Part shown: one piece after another, positions 1 to 6,801 of the stretch
Layout of the letters: the number at the start of each line of letters is the position of its first letter
Position numbering within the stretch: the stretch's first letter is position 1
Assembly (NCBI GenBank): GCA_025355595.1
Contig: JANXZI010000792.1
Span: forward strand, 1 to 10,274
Length of the DNA: 10,274 nucleotides
Direction of reading: 5' to 3'
DNA from: Spartobacteria bacterium
GTDB taxonomy: Bacteria > Verrucomicrobiota > Verrucomicrobiia > Chthoniobacterales > Chthoniobacteraceae
Made by a program: the position numbers and the translations under genes
The notes under the pieces: model-generated
Seen by the model: the letters and a program-made list of their open reading frames with translations, nothing else
Databases searched by the model: none
Told to the model about the DNA's origin: nothing

Positions 1-1
1 G

Positions 2-88
2 CGGATGGGGAGGGATTCGAACCCTCGTAGACGGTTAAGCCTAACACGCTTTCCAAGCGTGCGCATTCGACCACTCTGCCACCCATCC
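2..88 (-). tRNA. tRNA-Ser (anticodon GGA)
   Basis: Read on the minus strand, a 7-bp acceptor stem GGATGGG/CCCATCC closes positions 82-88 with 3-9, and G (position 2 complement) is the discriminator base. The anticodon arm is CACGC-TTGGAAA-GCGTG (45-61), which puts anticodon GGA at 52-54 and reads UCC/UCU serine codons. A T-arm with GGTTCGAATCC is present. The 87-nt length comes from a long variable arm between the anticodon and T arms, as expected of a class II serine tRNA. The gene lies almost at the left edge, so whether CCA is encoded cannot be judged beyond the one flanking base, which is C. Confidence 0.96.
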
Positions 89-102
89 GAGAACGCCCGG
101 AC

Positions 103-130
103 ATCCTGCGCGGAAACGGCGCGCGTGCAA
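103..130 (-). promoter_or_regulatory. Weak sigma70-like promoter candidate for tRNA-Ser
   Basis: On the minus strand upstream of the tRNA there is a TTGCAC box (125-130, five of six to TTGACA) and, 16 bp on, CAGGAT (103-108, three of six to TATAAT). The -10 lies about 14 bases before the mature tRNA 5' end, a plausible spacing for a short leader. The -10 match is poor, so this is only a candidate. Confidence 0.22.
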
Positions 131-173
131 GGACGTTGTTCGCCTGCGCATCCAAAACATGCGGATTTTGAGC

Positions 174-315
174 CCACGAATAGACACGAACGGAGACGAG
201 TGCGCATTCTGGGAGGTGCGGCGGAAATGCGCCCGAGACGTTTTCCAAAGAACCGCAGGTCAAAGTCCTGCTCCGCCTTGCATCCTCATTCGTGATCATT
301 CGTGTCCATTCGTGG
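174..315. repeat. Inverted 10-bp-periodic repeat element (ACGAAT type)
   Basis: The right arm (286-315) is three tandem 10-mers, TCATTCGTGA, TCATTCGTGT and CCATTCGTGG. The left arm (174-203) is the inverted counterpart, CCACGAATAG, ACACGAACGG and AGACGAGTGC, matching the reverse complement of the right arm at about 9, 8 and 6 of 10 positions. The arms flank about 82 bp of unique-looking DNA. No transposase or terminal target duplication is visible. The layout suggests a non-autonomous interspersed palindromic element, lying wholly in intergenic DNA. A rho-independent terminator is unlikely because the arms are far apart and no T-tract follows. Confidence 0.7.
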
Positions 316-410
316 TTCTCCTCACCGCAACACCGGGATTGAAAACAAGCGCGTATTTTCCCGAAGCCGCGCTCGACACGGCGCGCGATGCGCGGAAAAA
401 CTTCCCGCCG

Positions 411-1247
411 ATGTTTCACGTCACCATCCTCGGCAGCGGCAGCGCGGGAAATTGCGCGCTCGTCGAGTCGGCGAAAGCCCGCGTGCTCCTCGACGGCGGA
501 CTCAGCGCAAAGCAGATGCGCGAGCGCCTCGCACTGTGCGGCGTGAACCCGAGCGAGATTGACGCCATCCTGCTCACGCACGAGCACAGCGACCACGCGG
601 GCGGCGTCGAGGTTTGGTGCAAACAATTCGGCACGCCCGTGTATGCGAACAGCCTCACCGCCGAAGCGCTGCGGCGGGCCTCTGGTGAATCGAAAACCGA
701 CTGGCGCGTGTTCACGACCGGCGCGGATTTTGAAATCAACGACATCGCCGTGCAGACTTTCAGCGTGCCGCACGACGCGATGGATCCCGTCGGCTTCATG
801 CTGCACCACGGCGGCGAATCGCTCGGCCTGCTCACCGACCTCGGCTTTGCCACGAAGCTCGCGTGCGAGCGCGTAAGGCAGGCGCACACCCTGCTCATCG
901 AGGCGAATCACGACGAGAAACTGCTCCAGCTCGACACGCGCCGCCCGTGGTCCACGAAGCAGCGCATCATGTCGCGCCACGGTCATCTCTCGAACGCCGC
1001 CGCCGCCACCGTGCTCGCCGAAATGCTCGGCGAGAATCTCCGCCGCGCCGTGCTCGGCCACCTCAGCCGCGACTGCAATTCGCCAGACCTCGCGGCGAAC
1101 ACGGTGCGTGATCGCATCACGTCCGCAGGCGCAGCGCCCGGCAGCGTCGAGGTCTTCGTCGCCACGCAGCGTGAGGTGAGCCCGCGCTTCGCGGTCGGCG
1201 CGGCAGGCGGAGCGCCGGTCTGCCTGGCAAAAGCGTCCAGGCTCTAA
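411..1247 (+). CDS. Metallo-beta-lactamase-fold hydrolase, WalJ/YycJ family
   Basis: The predicted product is a 278-residue cytoplasmic metallohydrolase close to the usual YycJ/WalJ length of about 260-270. It opens with the family signature ILGSGSAGNC (6-15), followed by LLDGG (26-30) and the metal-binding motif THEHSDHAGG, with HxHxDH at 57-62. Later landmarks are the TDLG aspartate, EANHDE, SRHGHLSN and GHLSRD, all in the family order. Characterised relatives include a Bacillus nuclease implicated in mismatch repair, so a DNA or nucleotide phosphodiesterase is likely, but the substrate is not shown here. The ATG at 411 is chosen because the protein starts directly with the family's first beta-strand; the open frame upstream is not conserved-looking. 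Its stop overlaps the stop of the convergent hpnK-like gene by three bases. Confidence 0.9.
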   Translation: MFHVTILGSGSAGNCALVESAKARVLLDGGLSAKQMRERLALCGVNPSEIDAILLTHEHSDHAGGVEVWCKQFGTPVYANSLTAEALRRASGESKTDWRVFTTGADFEINDIAVQTFSVPHDAMDPVGFMLHHGGESLGLLTDLGFATKLACERVRQAHTLLIEANHDEKLLQLDTRRPWSTKQRIMSRHGHLSNAAAATVLAEMLGENLRRAVLGHLSRDCNSPDLAANTVRDRITSAGAAPGSVEVFVATQREVSPRFAVGAAGGAPVCLAKASRL

Positions 1248-1963
1248 GCTACGTCCGCCGCCACTTCTGCGGGATCCTTCAGCACCGCTTCCGCGCCGGG
1301 ATGAAAATAGATCTCCGTCACCCGCTCGCGAGCGCACTCCGCAGCACGGCGCACTTCGTCGAGATCCATCCGCCCGCTCTTGCTCAGGCCGAACACCGCC
1401 TCTGCAAAACCGATTCCCGCCGCCTGCAATTTCGGCACGGCGCGCGCGCTGAGGATCGAAAAGACGCGCGGCAAAAATCCGCGCGATCTTCCCCGCGCAA
1501 GCGGCTCGCGGACGAGCCGCGTGAAACGGAAACCGTGCTCGACGGCGACCGGGAGCGTGAGCGCGAGCACGATCGGATGCAGGTGCAGATGCGTGTGCCC
1601 ATCCCAGTACGTCGGCGGAAATCCGAGCGCGCGGAACTTCGCAAACTGCGCCGCGATTTCCCTCCGCAGCCACGCACGCGCACCGAAGAAGAATGCAAAC
1701 TTCAGCCCGCTTAGCGAGGGCGAGCGTTGCATCATCCGGCCATCCGAAGCGCGTCCGTCGCACAGCGTGAGATGCAGGCCCACACGCAAATCCGGATTGC
1801 GCCGTGCAATCGCGACCGCCTCTTCCGCGCCCGGCTCGTTCACCATGAGGCTCGTCTGGGTGAGCGCGCCCGCGCGGTGCCAGCGCTCGATCTCGGCATT
1901 CACCACGGAGCTGCGGCCAAAGTCGTCGCCTGTGAGCAGCAGGCGGCGCGTGTTGTCTTTCAT
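1244..1963 (-). CDS. hpnK: HpnK-like hopanoid-associated sugar deacetylase (YdjC/ChbG family)
   Basis: The 239-residue protein shows the YdjC/ChbG carbohydrate deacetylase layout. TGDDFG is at 11-16 (catalytic and metal Asp), then VNAEIERWHRAGALT (21-35), VGLHLTL with metal His64 (61-67), and the metal-binding YWDGHTHLHLHP (119-130). EIYFHPG near the C-terminus is also typical. The N-terminal run around TSLMVN and PDLRVGLHL resembles the hopanoid subgroup HpnK, which removes the acetyl group from bacteriohopanetetrol N-acetylglucosamine. The divergent HpnI-like neighbour 46 bp away supports that assignment. It is somewhat shorter than I expect for HpnK (roughly 270-290), so the C-terminal lid may be abbreviated. 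The alternative is a general ChbG-type chitooligosaccharide deacetylase. The start ATG at 1963 sits just before the conserved beta-strand; no strong RBS is seen. Confidence 0.85.
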   Translation of the reverse strand: MKDNTRRLLLTGDDFGRSSVVNAEIERWHRAGALTQTSLMVNEPGAEEAVAIARRNPDLRVGLHLTLCDGRASDGRMMQRSPSLSGLKFAFFFGARAWLRREIAAQFAKFRALGFPPTYWDGHTHLHLHPIVLALTLPVAVEHGFRFTRLVREPLARGRSRGFLPRVFSILSARAVPKLQAAGIGFAEAVFGLSKSGRMDLDEVRRAAECARERVTEIYFHPGAEAVLKDPAEVAADVA

Positions 1964-2009
1964 GCGTGCTTGTCAGCATGATGCCGCCGCACCCGCAACG
2001 CCAATCTCC
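1964..2009. promoter_or_regulatory. Short divergent intergenic region between hpnK and hpnI
   Basis: Only 46 bp separate the two divergent start codons, so their promoters must overlap each other or extend into the coding regions. I see no convincing -35/-10 pair on either strand. Co-regulation of the two genes is inferred from the arrangement alone. Confidence 0.3.
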
Positions 2010-3146
2010 ATGCCCGTTCCTTCAGTCACGATTTTTGCCGCAGCCGCACTCGGCATCGCGACGTGCGGCGGCGTGCTTCACGCGATCGCGGCATTTCGAT
2101 TGCGCAGACATCTGCGCGCACCGGCGGTGGAGGAGGGCACGGCCACACCGCCGCTCACGCTCTGGCGCGCGCTGAAGGGCGGCGTGCCGGACCTCGACCG
2201 CAAACTCGACGCACTCGTGCGCGGCAGCCGCGCATGCGATCAGATTCTCCTCGGCGTGGACGCGGGCTCGGCGGAATTTTCCGCCTGCGAAAGCCTGCGC
2301 GCGCGGCACAGCGACCGGCTCATCGAAGTCATCGCGTGCGATCGTGACCGCGCGGCGAATCCGAAAATCTCGAAATTCATCCAGATGGCTCCGCTCGCGA
2401 AACACGCGCGCTGGCTGCTCTCAGACAGCGAGGCGATGCCCGATTCCGACTTCATCGAGTCCTTCCGCCGCGAGTGGCACGCGAGCGGCGCAGACGTGCA
2501 AACTGCCGGCTACCGCTTCGCAAACCTCCGCAATTTTCCACAGGCACTCGATGCCTCTCCCGCCCTGCTCACGCTCTGGCCCGGCCTCATGCTTGCGGGA
2601 AAAATCACCTTCACCCTCGGCGCATGCACCGGGGTGAAGGCCGACGACATCCGCGCCATCGGCGGATGGGAAACGCTCGGCGATCAACTCGCCGAGGATC
2701 ACCAGATCGGTTCGCGTCTCGCAAAAATGAACCGCACGATCCACCTAAGCCGTAGCGTGCTCACGCTCGACAGCGATCCGATGACGTGGCGCGAATTGCT
2801 GCGTCACCAGCATCGCGTCGCCGTGACGTATCGCGCGGCGACGCCCGCCGGCGCGCTCGGCATGACTGTGCTGCACCCGCTTGGTTTTGCGGCCATCGCT
2901 GCGGCGCTGCATCCGCCATTTTGGAAATGGGCCGCACTCATCGCGCTCGCGCGCATCGCGACTGCCGCGGCGGTTTCGCGAATGCTGAAATTTCCGATCC
3001 TCCTGCTGCCGTTGGCCGTGCTGCTCAGCACAATCATGGAGACTGCGATGTGGCTCGCCGCGTGGCTTCCCTCGCGCGTGTGGTGGGCAGGACGCTGGCG
3101 GCGCGTCGGCTGGCGCGGGCGGCTCGGCTCGTCGCCGCGCTCGTGA
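2010..3146 (+). CDS. hpnI: HpnI-like hopanoid glycosyltransferase (GT2/GT21-type)
   Basis: The product is a 378-residue membrane glycosyltransferase with the architecture of ceramide glucosyltransferases and HpnI. It has an N-terminal transmembrane helix (about 5-27), a GT-A catalytic domain (about 47-275) and two or three hydrophobic helices (about 284-355). Visible landmarks are the NPK motif (117-119), DSE at the D2 position (139-141), AED at D3 (228-230) and a C-terminal basic-aromatic segment, VWWAGRWRRVGWRGRL. The final (Q/R)xxRW motif is degenerate, reading RHQHRV at 265-270. HpnI adds N-acetylglucosamine to bacteriohopanetetrol at the membrane, giving the substrate of HpnK, which is encoded divergently next door. 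The ATG at 2010 places the helix at the N-terminus; the frame stays open upstream, antisense to hpnK, but that part is non-coding. Confidence 0.82.
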   Translation: MPVPSVTIFAAAALGIATCGGVLHAIAAFRLRRHLRAPAVEEGTATPPLTLWRALKGGVPDLDRKLDALVRGSRACDQILLGVDAGSAEFSACESLRARHSDRLIEVIACDRDRAANPKISKFIQMAPLAKHARWLLSDSEAMPDSDFIESFRREWHASGADVQTAGYRFANLRNFPQALDASPALLTLWPGLMLAGKITFTLGACTGVKADDIRAIGGWETLGDQLAEDHQIGSRLAKMNRTIHLSRSVLTLDSDPMTWRELLRHQHRVAVTYRAATPAGALGMTVLHPLGFAAIAAALHPPFWKWAALIALARIATAAAVSRMLKFPILLLPLAVLLSTIMETAMWLAAWLPSRVWWAGRWRRVGWRGRLGSSPRS

Positions 3147-3157
3147 GCGCGGCGACG
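3130..3157 (+). terminator. GC-rich hairpin enclosing the hpnI stop codon
   Basis: A perfect 11-bp stem (3130-3140 with 3147-3157, core GTCGCCGCGC/GCGCGGCGAC) has a six-base loop, TCGTGA, whose last three bases are the hpnI stop codon. No T-tract follows, so it is not a canonical rho-independent terminator. It could pause transcription, stabilise the mRNA 3' end, or simply be a by-product of GC-rich codons. The rest of the 159-bp gap to the next gene shows only the downstream RBS. Confidence 0.4.
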
Positions 3158-3293
3158 GCTGGGAGCGGCGACTGCCAAGTCGCGGCACTCGGCTGCGCCG
3201 CGCACGCTCCTGCCCATCGCCGTCCCGCCGCCTTGCCCCGGAGGGTGCGCCGCCGGCGCATTGCACATCCGTGCGCCGCGCGTATCTTGCGCC

Positions 3294-3298
3294 GGAGG
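3294..3298 (+). promoter_or_regulatory. Shine-Dalgarno GGAGG for the DUF6421-like gene
   Basis: GGAGG lies seven bases before the ATG at 3306 and decides that start over the in-frame ATG at 3261, which would add 15 unremarkable residues. It is one of the few strong ribosome binding sites in the window. Confidence 0.7.
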
Positions 3299-3305
3299 CA
3301 AAACA

Positions 3306-5375
3306 ATGAACCCCACGCCGCGAAAATTCGTCCGCTTTCTCGCTGATGAGTTTCACAGCGAAAGTTGGTCGCTTTCCGCGCAACGCGCGGCGGAATTTGC
3401 GCAGGACGATCCGCAGAGTTCGTCGTATTCGCGCGCGGCGGCGGTCCTCGCCGAGCGTGATTTTGAAGTGTCCCGCAGCCGAGACACACCGCTCACGCCG
3501 GAACTCCTCGCAGGCGCGGACGTGCTCGCACTACTGCACCCGTGCGATCCGCGGTGGGAGCGCACGACTTCCGACGGCCCGCCCGCGCTCGCGCCAGAGG
3601 AAATATCCGCCGTCCTCGCGTGGGTGCGCGAGGGCGGCGGGCTGCTCGTCGTGACGGAATACGAGCACGATAAATACGGCGACAACCTGAACGACCTGCT
3701 CGCGCCCGCGGGCCTGCACATCGAGAACACGCGCGTCTTCGACCGCAGCGCGTGCGTGCCAGGAAATCCCGAGTGGGTTTTCGCCGGGCCCGCGACCGGA
3801 TCGCCATTCGGCCACCTTGCATCGCGCGCGTGCTTTTATCGCGCGAGTTCCTGCACGGTGAAGGACGGCGCTCGCGCTGCGTGGTGCGCTTCGGCGCAGG
3901 CGCATCCGGCGCAGGCGTGTGTCATCGGCTGTGGGGAACTCGGCCTCGGGCGCATCGTCGTCGTCACGGATTCGCTGCTCTTCGGCGACGAACACATCGG
4001 CGAGCACGACCACTGCCAGCTCTGGCTGAACATCGTCCACTGGCTCGCGGCCCCCGCATATCGCCGCGCGGATGCCGCCGTGCTGCGCATGGAAAATCTC
4101 CCAAGCATCGCATCGTCGCACGAGTGGGTGCGGCTGCGGGGAATCATCAACACGCTGCGCGCCATCCAGGAACCGGACGCCAGCGTGACGCTCGCAAATC
4201 ATGATGGCGCGGCAAAGCTCACCGATGCGGCGGCGGGCGAAATTCGGGCGCTTGCCCCGCATTTTCCGCACGATGCGGAATATTTCACGCTGCTGGCGGA
4301 CGACTTCATGAAGTGGCGACGCGGCGGCTTTGGCCGTCCGGATTTTGCGGCATCGCTGGCGGCGTTTCGACCGGAGCGCAACCGCCGCGACGGGCTTGGC
4401 CACCTGGCCGTCTTTCCGATGTACACGCCGAATGCGTCGTCAGCCTCGCGCTTCGAGGCGATGCTCATCCGCACGCACTGGCCGGACTGGCTCGCGGCGC
4501 TGGAGCGCGGGTGCTACCCGAATCCGAAATTCATCCCGCTCTCCCTCGTGGATTTCACCGACGGTTATGCGAGCGAGTGCGCCGTGCTTTTTCCCGAGAC
4601 GGTCTCCGTCGCGGCCCGCGCAACGAATCACTTCGGCGGGATTTTTTGCGACCGCGAATCGCAACGGCTGCAGTCCGCCGCGCGGCGAGCCGCGGATGTC
4701 GTCGGGCTGCGGCTTTTTCCGGAACTCGAATGCCTGCTCGCAAACCGGCCGCTGCTCGAATCCGTTTGCGCGCTCTGGGATCTCATCCACGACCAGTCGC
4801 ACGCGCTGGGCGAACTGCCGTTTGATCCGTTCATGATCCGCCAGCGCGCGCCGTTCTGGATGTACGCGATCGAGGAGCTGCGCGTGGATGTGCGCGCATT
4901 CGGCGAGGCGCACCGACTCGCGCGCGGGGGCTTCCCGTTCGCACGCTATGTGTGCTGGGTGATCGTGCTGGATCGCATCCTGCGCTTTCCCATCACCGGG
5001 CCGCGCGTGCGGAATTACGACGCGCTCGGCGGGCAGATTCTCTTCGGTGCGCTGCATCAAAGTGACGCCGTCCTGTGGCGTGACAACCATCTTGAAATCC
5101 GCTGGAACGCGCTGCCGGACGCGATGGCCGCGCTCGATGGAGAGATTCACGCGCTCTACAAGAACGGAGCCGAATACTCGCGAGTCGCGCTGTGGCTGGC
5201 GGCGCACGAATTTGTGAGCACGCATGTGCATCCGAATGTCGGCTCGCGCTGGAAGCCCGGCGCGCTGCCGGACGAGAGCGATCCCAAAGCGTGGCTCGCG
5301 CTCGCGCACGATGACGAATTCCCGCTCGGGATTTTCCATCTCATGCTGGGGAAAAAGTTGCGGGTTGAGTGTTGA
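3306..5375 (+). CDS. Two-domain protein: GATase-1/DUF4350-like N-terminus and DUF6421-like C-terminus
   Basis: The protein has 689 residues, no signal peptide and no membrane helix, so it is probably cytoplasmic. Residues about 35-250 look like a glutamine-amidotransferase-like alpha/beta domain of the DUF4350 kind: ADVLALLHP (71-79), LAPEEISAVLAWVREGGGLL (95-114), then RIVVVTDSLLF (216-226) and LWLNIVHWLA (239-248). No Cys-His-Glu amidotransferase triad is evident. Residues about 270-687 match what I recall of DUF6421, a large family of unknown function: HLAVFPMYT (366-374), FCDRESQR, WDLIHDQSHALGELPFDPFM (491-510), EELRVDV (523-529), FPITGPRVRNYDALGGQILF (561-580) and DDEFPLGIFHLMLGKKLR. 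HDQSH (495-499) with the later glutamates resembles a gluzincin-type metal site, but no activity is established. The last four residues, RVEC, and the stop lie in a palindromic repeat. Confidence 0.8.
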   Translation: MNPTPRKFVRFLADEFHSESWSLSAQRAAEFAQDDPQSSSYSRAAAVLAERDFEVSRSRDTPLTPELLAGADVLALLHPCDPRWERTTSDGPPALAPEEISAVLAWVREGGGLLVVTEYEHDKYGDNLNDLLAPAGLHIENTRVFDRSACVPGNPEWVFAGPATGSPFGHLASRACFYRASSCTVKDGARAAWCASAQAHPAQACVIGCGELGLGRIVVVTDSLLFGDEHIGEHDHCQLWLNIVHWLAAPAYRRADAAVLRMENLPSIASSHEWVRLRGIINTLRAIQEPDASVTLANHDGAAKLTDAAAGEIRALAPHFPHDAEYFTLLADDFMKWRRGGFGRPDFAASLAAFRPERNRRDGLGHLAVFPMYTPNASSASRFEAMLIRTHWPDWLAALERGCYPNPKFIPLSLVDFTDGYASECAVLFPETVSVAARATNHFGGIFCDRESQRLQSAARRAADVVGLRLFPELECLLANRPLLESVCALWDLIHDQSHALGELPFDPFMIRQRAPFWMYAIEELRVDVRAFGEAHRLARGGFPFARYVCWVIVLDRILRFPITGPRVRNYDALGGQILFGALHQSDAVLWRDNHLEIRWNALPDAMAALDGEIHALYKNGAEYSRVALWLAAHEFVSTHVHPNVGSRWKPGALPDESDPKAWLALAHDDEFPLGIFHLMLGKKLRVEC

Positions 5376-5425
5376 GACTTGAGAGGAAAAAGACTGTCCG
5401 CCTCTCAACTCTCAACCCTCAACTC
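5362..5425. repeat. Palindromic TTGAG short-tandem-repeat element with GACTGTC core
   Basis: The left arm (5362-5386) contains three spaced TTGAG units and the right arm (5401-5425) contains three CTCAA units. The arms are reverse complements at 22 of 25 positions around a 14-base centre that includes GACTGTC (5392-5398). RNA from either strand could fold into a long hairpin. The left arm carries the stop codon of the upstream gene (TGA at 5373-5375). It may act incidentally as a transcription barrier between the DUF6421-like gene and pyrH. The arm layout and centre resemble the element inside mnmA at 10026-10121. Confidence 0.8.
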
Positions 5426-5478
5426 GCCCCGCTTTCCCCTTCCCTTGCGGAAATGCTTTCGCTTTCCTGTGCGGCCCG

Positions 5479-6222
5479 ATGCCGAAACTTTCGTCCAAGC
5501 CCGCCACGCCGAAATACCGCAGGATTCTTTTGAAACTCAGCGGCGAGGCGCTGCGTGCTCCCGGCAGCCAGGAGACCATCACTCCCGAGATCGCACAGCA
5601 GATGGCCGAGGACATCCAGATGGTGCATTCTCTCGGAGTGGAAATCGGCATCGTCATCGGCGGCGGGAATATCTGGCGAGGGCTGAGCGCAAGCCACCGT
5701 GGCATGGAGCGCACGACCGCGGACTACATGGGCATGCTCGCGACGGTGATCAACGGCCTCGCGCTGCAAAGCACCATCGAGTCGCTCGGCGTGCGGACGC
5801 ACGTCCACACCGCGATCCGCATGGACTCGGTCGCTGAGCCGTTCATCCGCCGCCGCGCGGTGCGGCAGCTGGAGGACGGACGCATCGTGATTTTCGTCGC
5901 GGGAACCGGAAACCCATTCTTCAGCACGGACACCGCCGCCGCGTTGCGCGCGAACGAAATCGGGGCCGACGTGATTTTCAAGGCGACGAAGGTGGACGGC
6001 ATTTACACCGCGGACCCGATGAAGGATCCGACGGCGAAAAAATTTGACCGCATCACGCATGGCGAGGCGCTCCAGCGGCGGCTGAATGTGATGGACTCGA
6101 CCGCGTTCAGCCTCTGCCAGGACAACCGGATGCCCATCGTCGTGTTCAATTTTTTCACCCCCGGTGCGCTGCGCCAGGTCGTGCTCGGCGAGCCGGTCGG
6201 CACGCTCGTCACTCCCGAATAA
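5479..6222 (+). CDS. pyrH: UMP kinase (uridylate kinase)
   Basis: UMP kinase phosphorylates UMP to UDP with ATP in cytoplasmic pyrimidine nucleotide synthesis and is normally a hexamer of the amino-acid-kinase fold. The 247-residue protein has the N-terminal phosphate-binding strand ILLKLSGEAL (16-25), the glycine loop VIGGGNIWRG, the UMP-binding region with DYMGMLATVINGLALQ, FVAGTGNPFFSTDTAAALRA, and the nucleotide-binding KVDGIYTADP. All hallmark motifs are intact. The start ATG at 5479 gives a short seven- or eight-residue extension relative to typical PyrH; no Shine-Dalgarno is visible. It is followed 18 bp later by frr, the conserved pyrH-frr pair of bacterial genomes, but rpsB-tsf do not precede it here. 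Confidence 0.98.
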   Translation: MPKLSSKPATPKYRRILLKLSGEALRAPGSQETITPEIAQQMAEDIQMVHSLGVEIGIVIGGGNIWRGLSASHRGMERTTADYMGMLATVINGLALQSTIESLGVRTHVHTAIRMDSVAEPFIRRRAVRQLEDGRIVIFVAGTGNPFFSTDTAAALRANEIGADVIFKATKVDGIYTADPMKDPTAKKFDRITHGEALQRRLNVMDSTAFSLCQDNRMPIVVFNFFTPGALRQVVLGEPVGTLVTPE

Positions 6223-6240
6223 TTCAACCACACACCGCTT

Positions 6241-6801
6241 ATGGACCCTGATGAAATCATGATGAACACCGAGGAAGGCATGGAGAAAGCCGCCGGTTAC
6301 ATGGCGCACGAATTCTCGACCGTGCGCACAGGGAAGGCATCGCCCGCCCTCGTCGAAGGCATCGAGGTGGAGGCCTATGGCTCGATGATGAAGCTGAAGC
6401 AGCTCGCGCTCATTTCCTCGCCCGAGCCGCGCCTGCTGGTCATCAGCCCGTTCGATGCCTCGACGGTGCAGGCCATCGAAAAGGCGATCAAGGAATCCAA
6501 TATCGGCATCCAGCCGAGCGTGGATGGAAAAATCATCCGCCTGCCGATTCCCGCGCTCAGCGAGGAGCGCCGCCGCGACCTCGTGAAGACGCTTAAGAAC
6601 ATCTCGGAGGAGACGCGCGTGCGAATCCGTTCCGCGCGCCGCGAAGGCATGGACGCGCTGAAGAAGGCGCAGAAGGACGGCGGCATCACCGAGGACGATC
6701 TCGGCAGCTACGAGAAGGATGTGCAGAAGCTCACCGACGATTTTGTGAAGAAGGTGGACGAGGTGTTTGCCGCGAAGGAAGCGGACATCATGAAGGTGTG
6801 A
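6241..6801 (+). CDS. frr: Ribosome recycling factor
   Basis: RRF works with EF-G to split post-termination ribosomes in the cytoplasm. The 186-residue length equals the family norm. Diagnostic segments are FSTVRTGKASPALVEGIEVE near the N-terminus, the beta-domain with GIQPSVDGKIIRLPIPALSE, and the long helical ERRRDLVKTLKNISEETRVR stretch, ending with LTDDFVKKVDEVFAAKEADI. The gene follows pyrH by 18 bp, with no convincing RBS in the gap, and its stop TGA (6799-6801) overlaps the ATG of the next gene by one base, so the three genes probably form one transcript. Confidence 0.98.
   Translation: MDPDEIMMNTEEGMEKAAGYMAHEFSTVRTGKASPALVEGIEVEAYGSMMKLKQLALISSPEPRLLVISPFDASTVQAIEKAIKESNIGIQPSVDGKIIRLPIPALSEERRRDLVKTLKNISEETRVRIRSARREGMDALKKAQKDGGITEDDLGSYEKDVQKLTDDFVKKVDEVFAAKEADIMKV

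Larger units (their letters stand above)
89..410. other. Intergenic region between tRNA-Ser and the MBL hydrolase
   Basis: This stretch of about 320 bases carries the possible tRNA promoter near its left end and an inverted short-tandem-repeat element (174-315). The reading frame of the downstream hydrolase stays open back to 159, but the translated extension is not family-like and consists partly of repeat sequence. Bases 316-410 hold no recognisable gene, RNA or strong promoter. No clear Shine-Dalgarno sequence precedes the ATG at 411. Confidence 0.6.

Noticed and set aside
2..88. tRNA-Ser as an integration (att) site
   Set aside because: No integrase, no direct repeat of the tRNA 3' end and no phage or island genes are found in the window; the tRNA 3' side points out of view.
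159..410. Upstream in-frame extension of the MBL hydrolase (84 codons)
   Set aside because: It runs through the intergenic repeat element, has no family similarity, and the conserved first strand begins exactly after the ATG at 411.
1380..2009. Open frame of 210 codons leading into hpnI
   Set aside because: It is antisense to hpnK, lacks any recognisable domain, and is arginine/serine/proline-rich as expected of a GC-rich shadow frame.
3531..4403. 290-codon minus-strand open frame antisense to the DUF6421-like gene, with another at 4440-5408
   Set aside because: Both are low-complexity Arg/Ala translations opposite a well-supported gene.
5440..5478. Promoter for pyrH
   Set aside because: A TTGCGG box at 5444-5449 has no acceptable -10 partner at normal spacing, so it was not listed.
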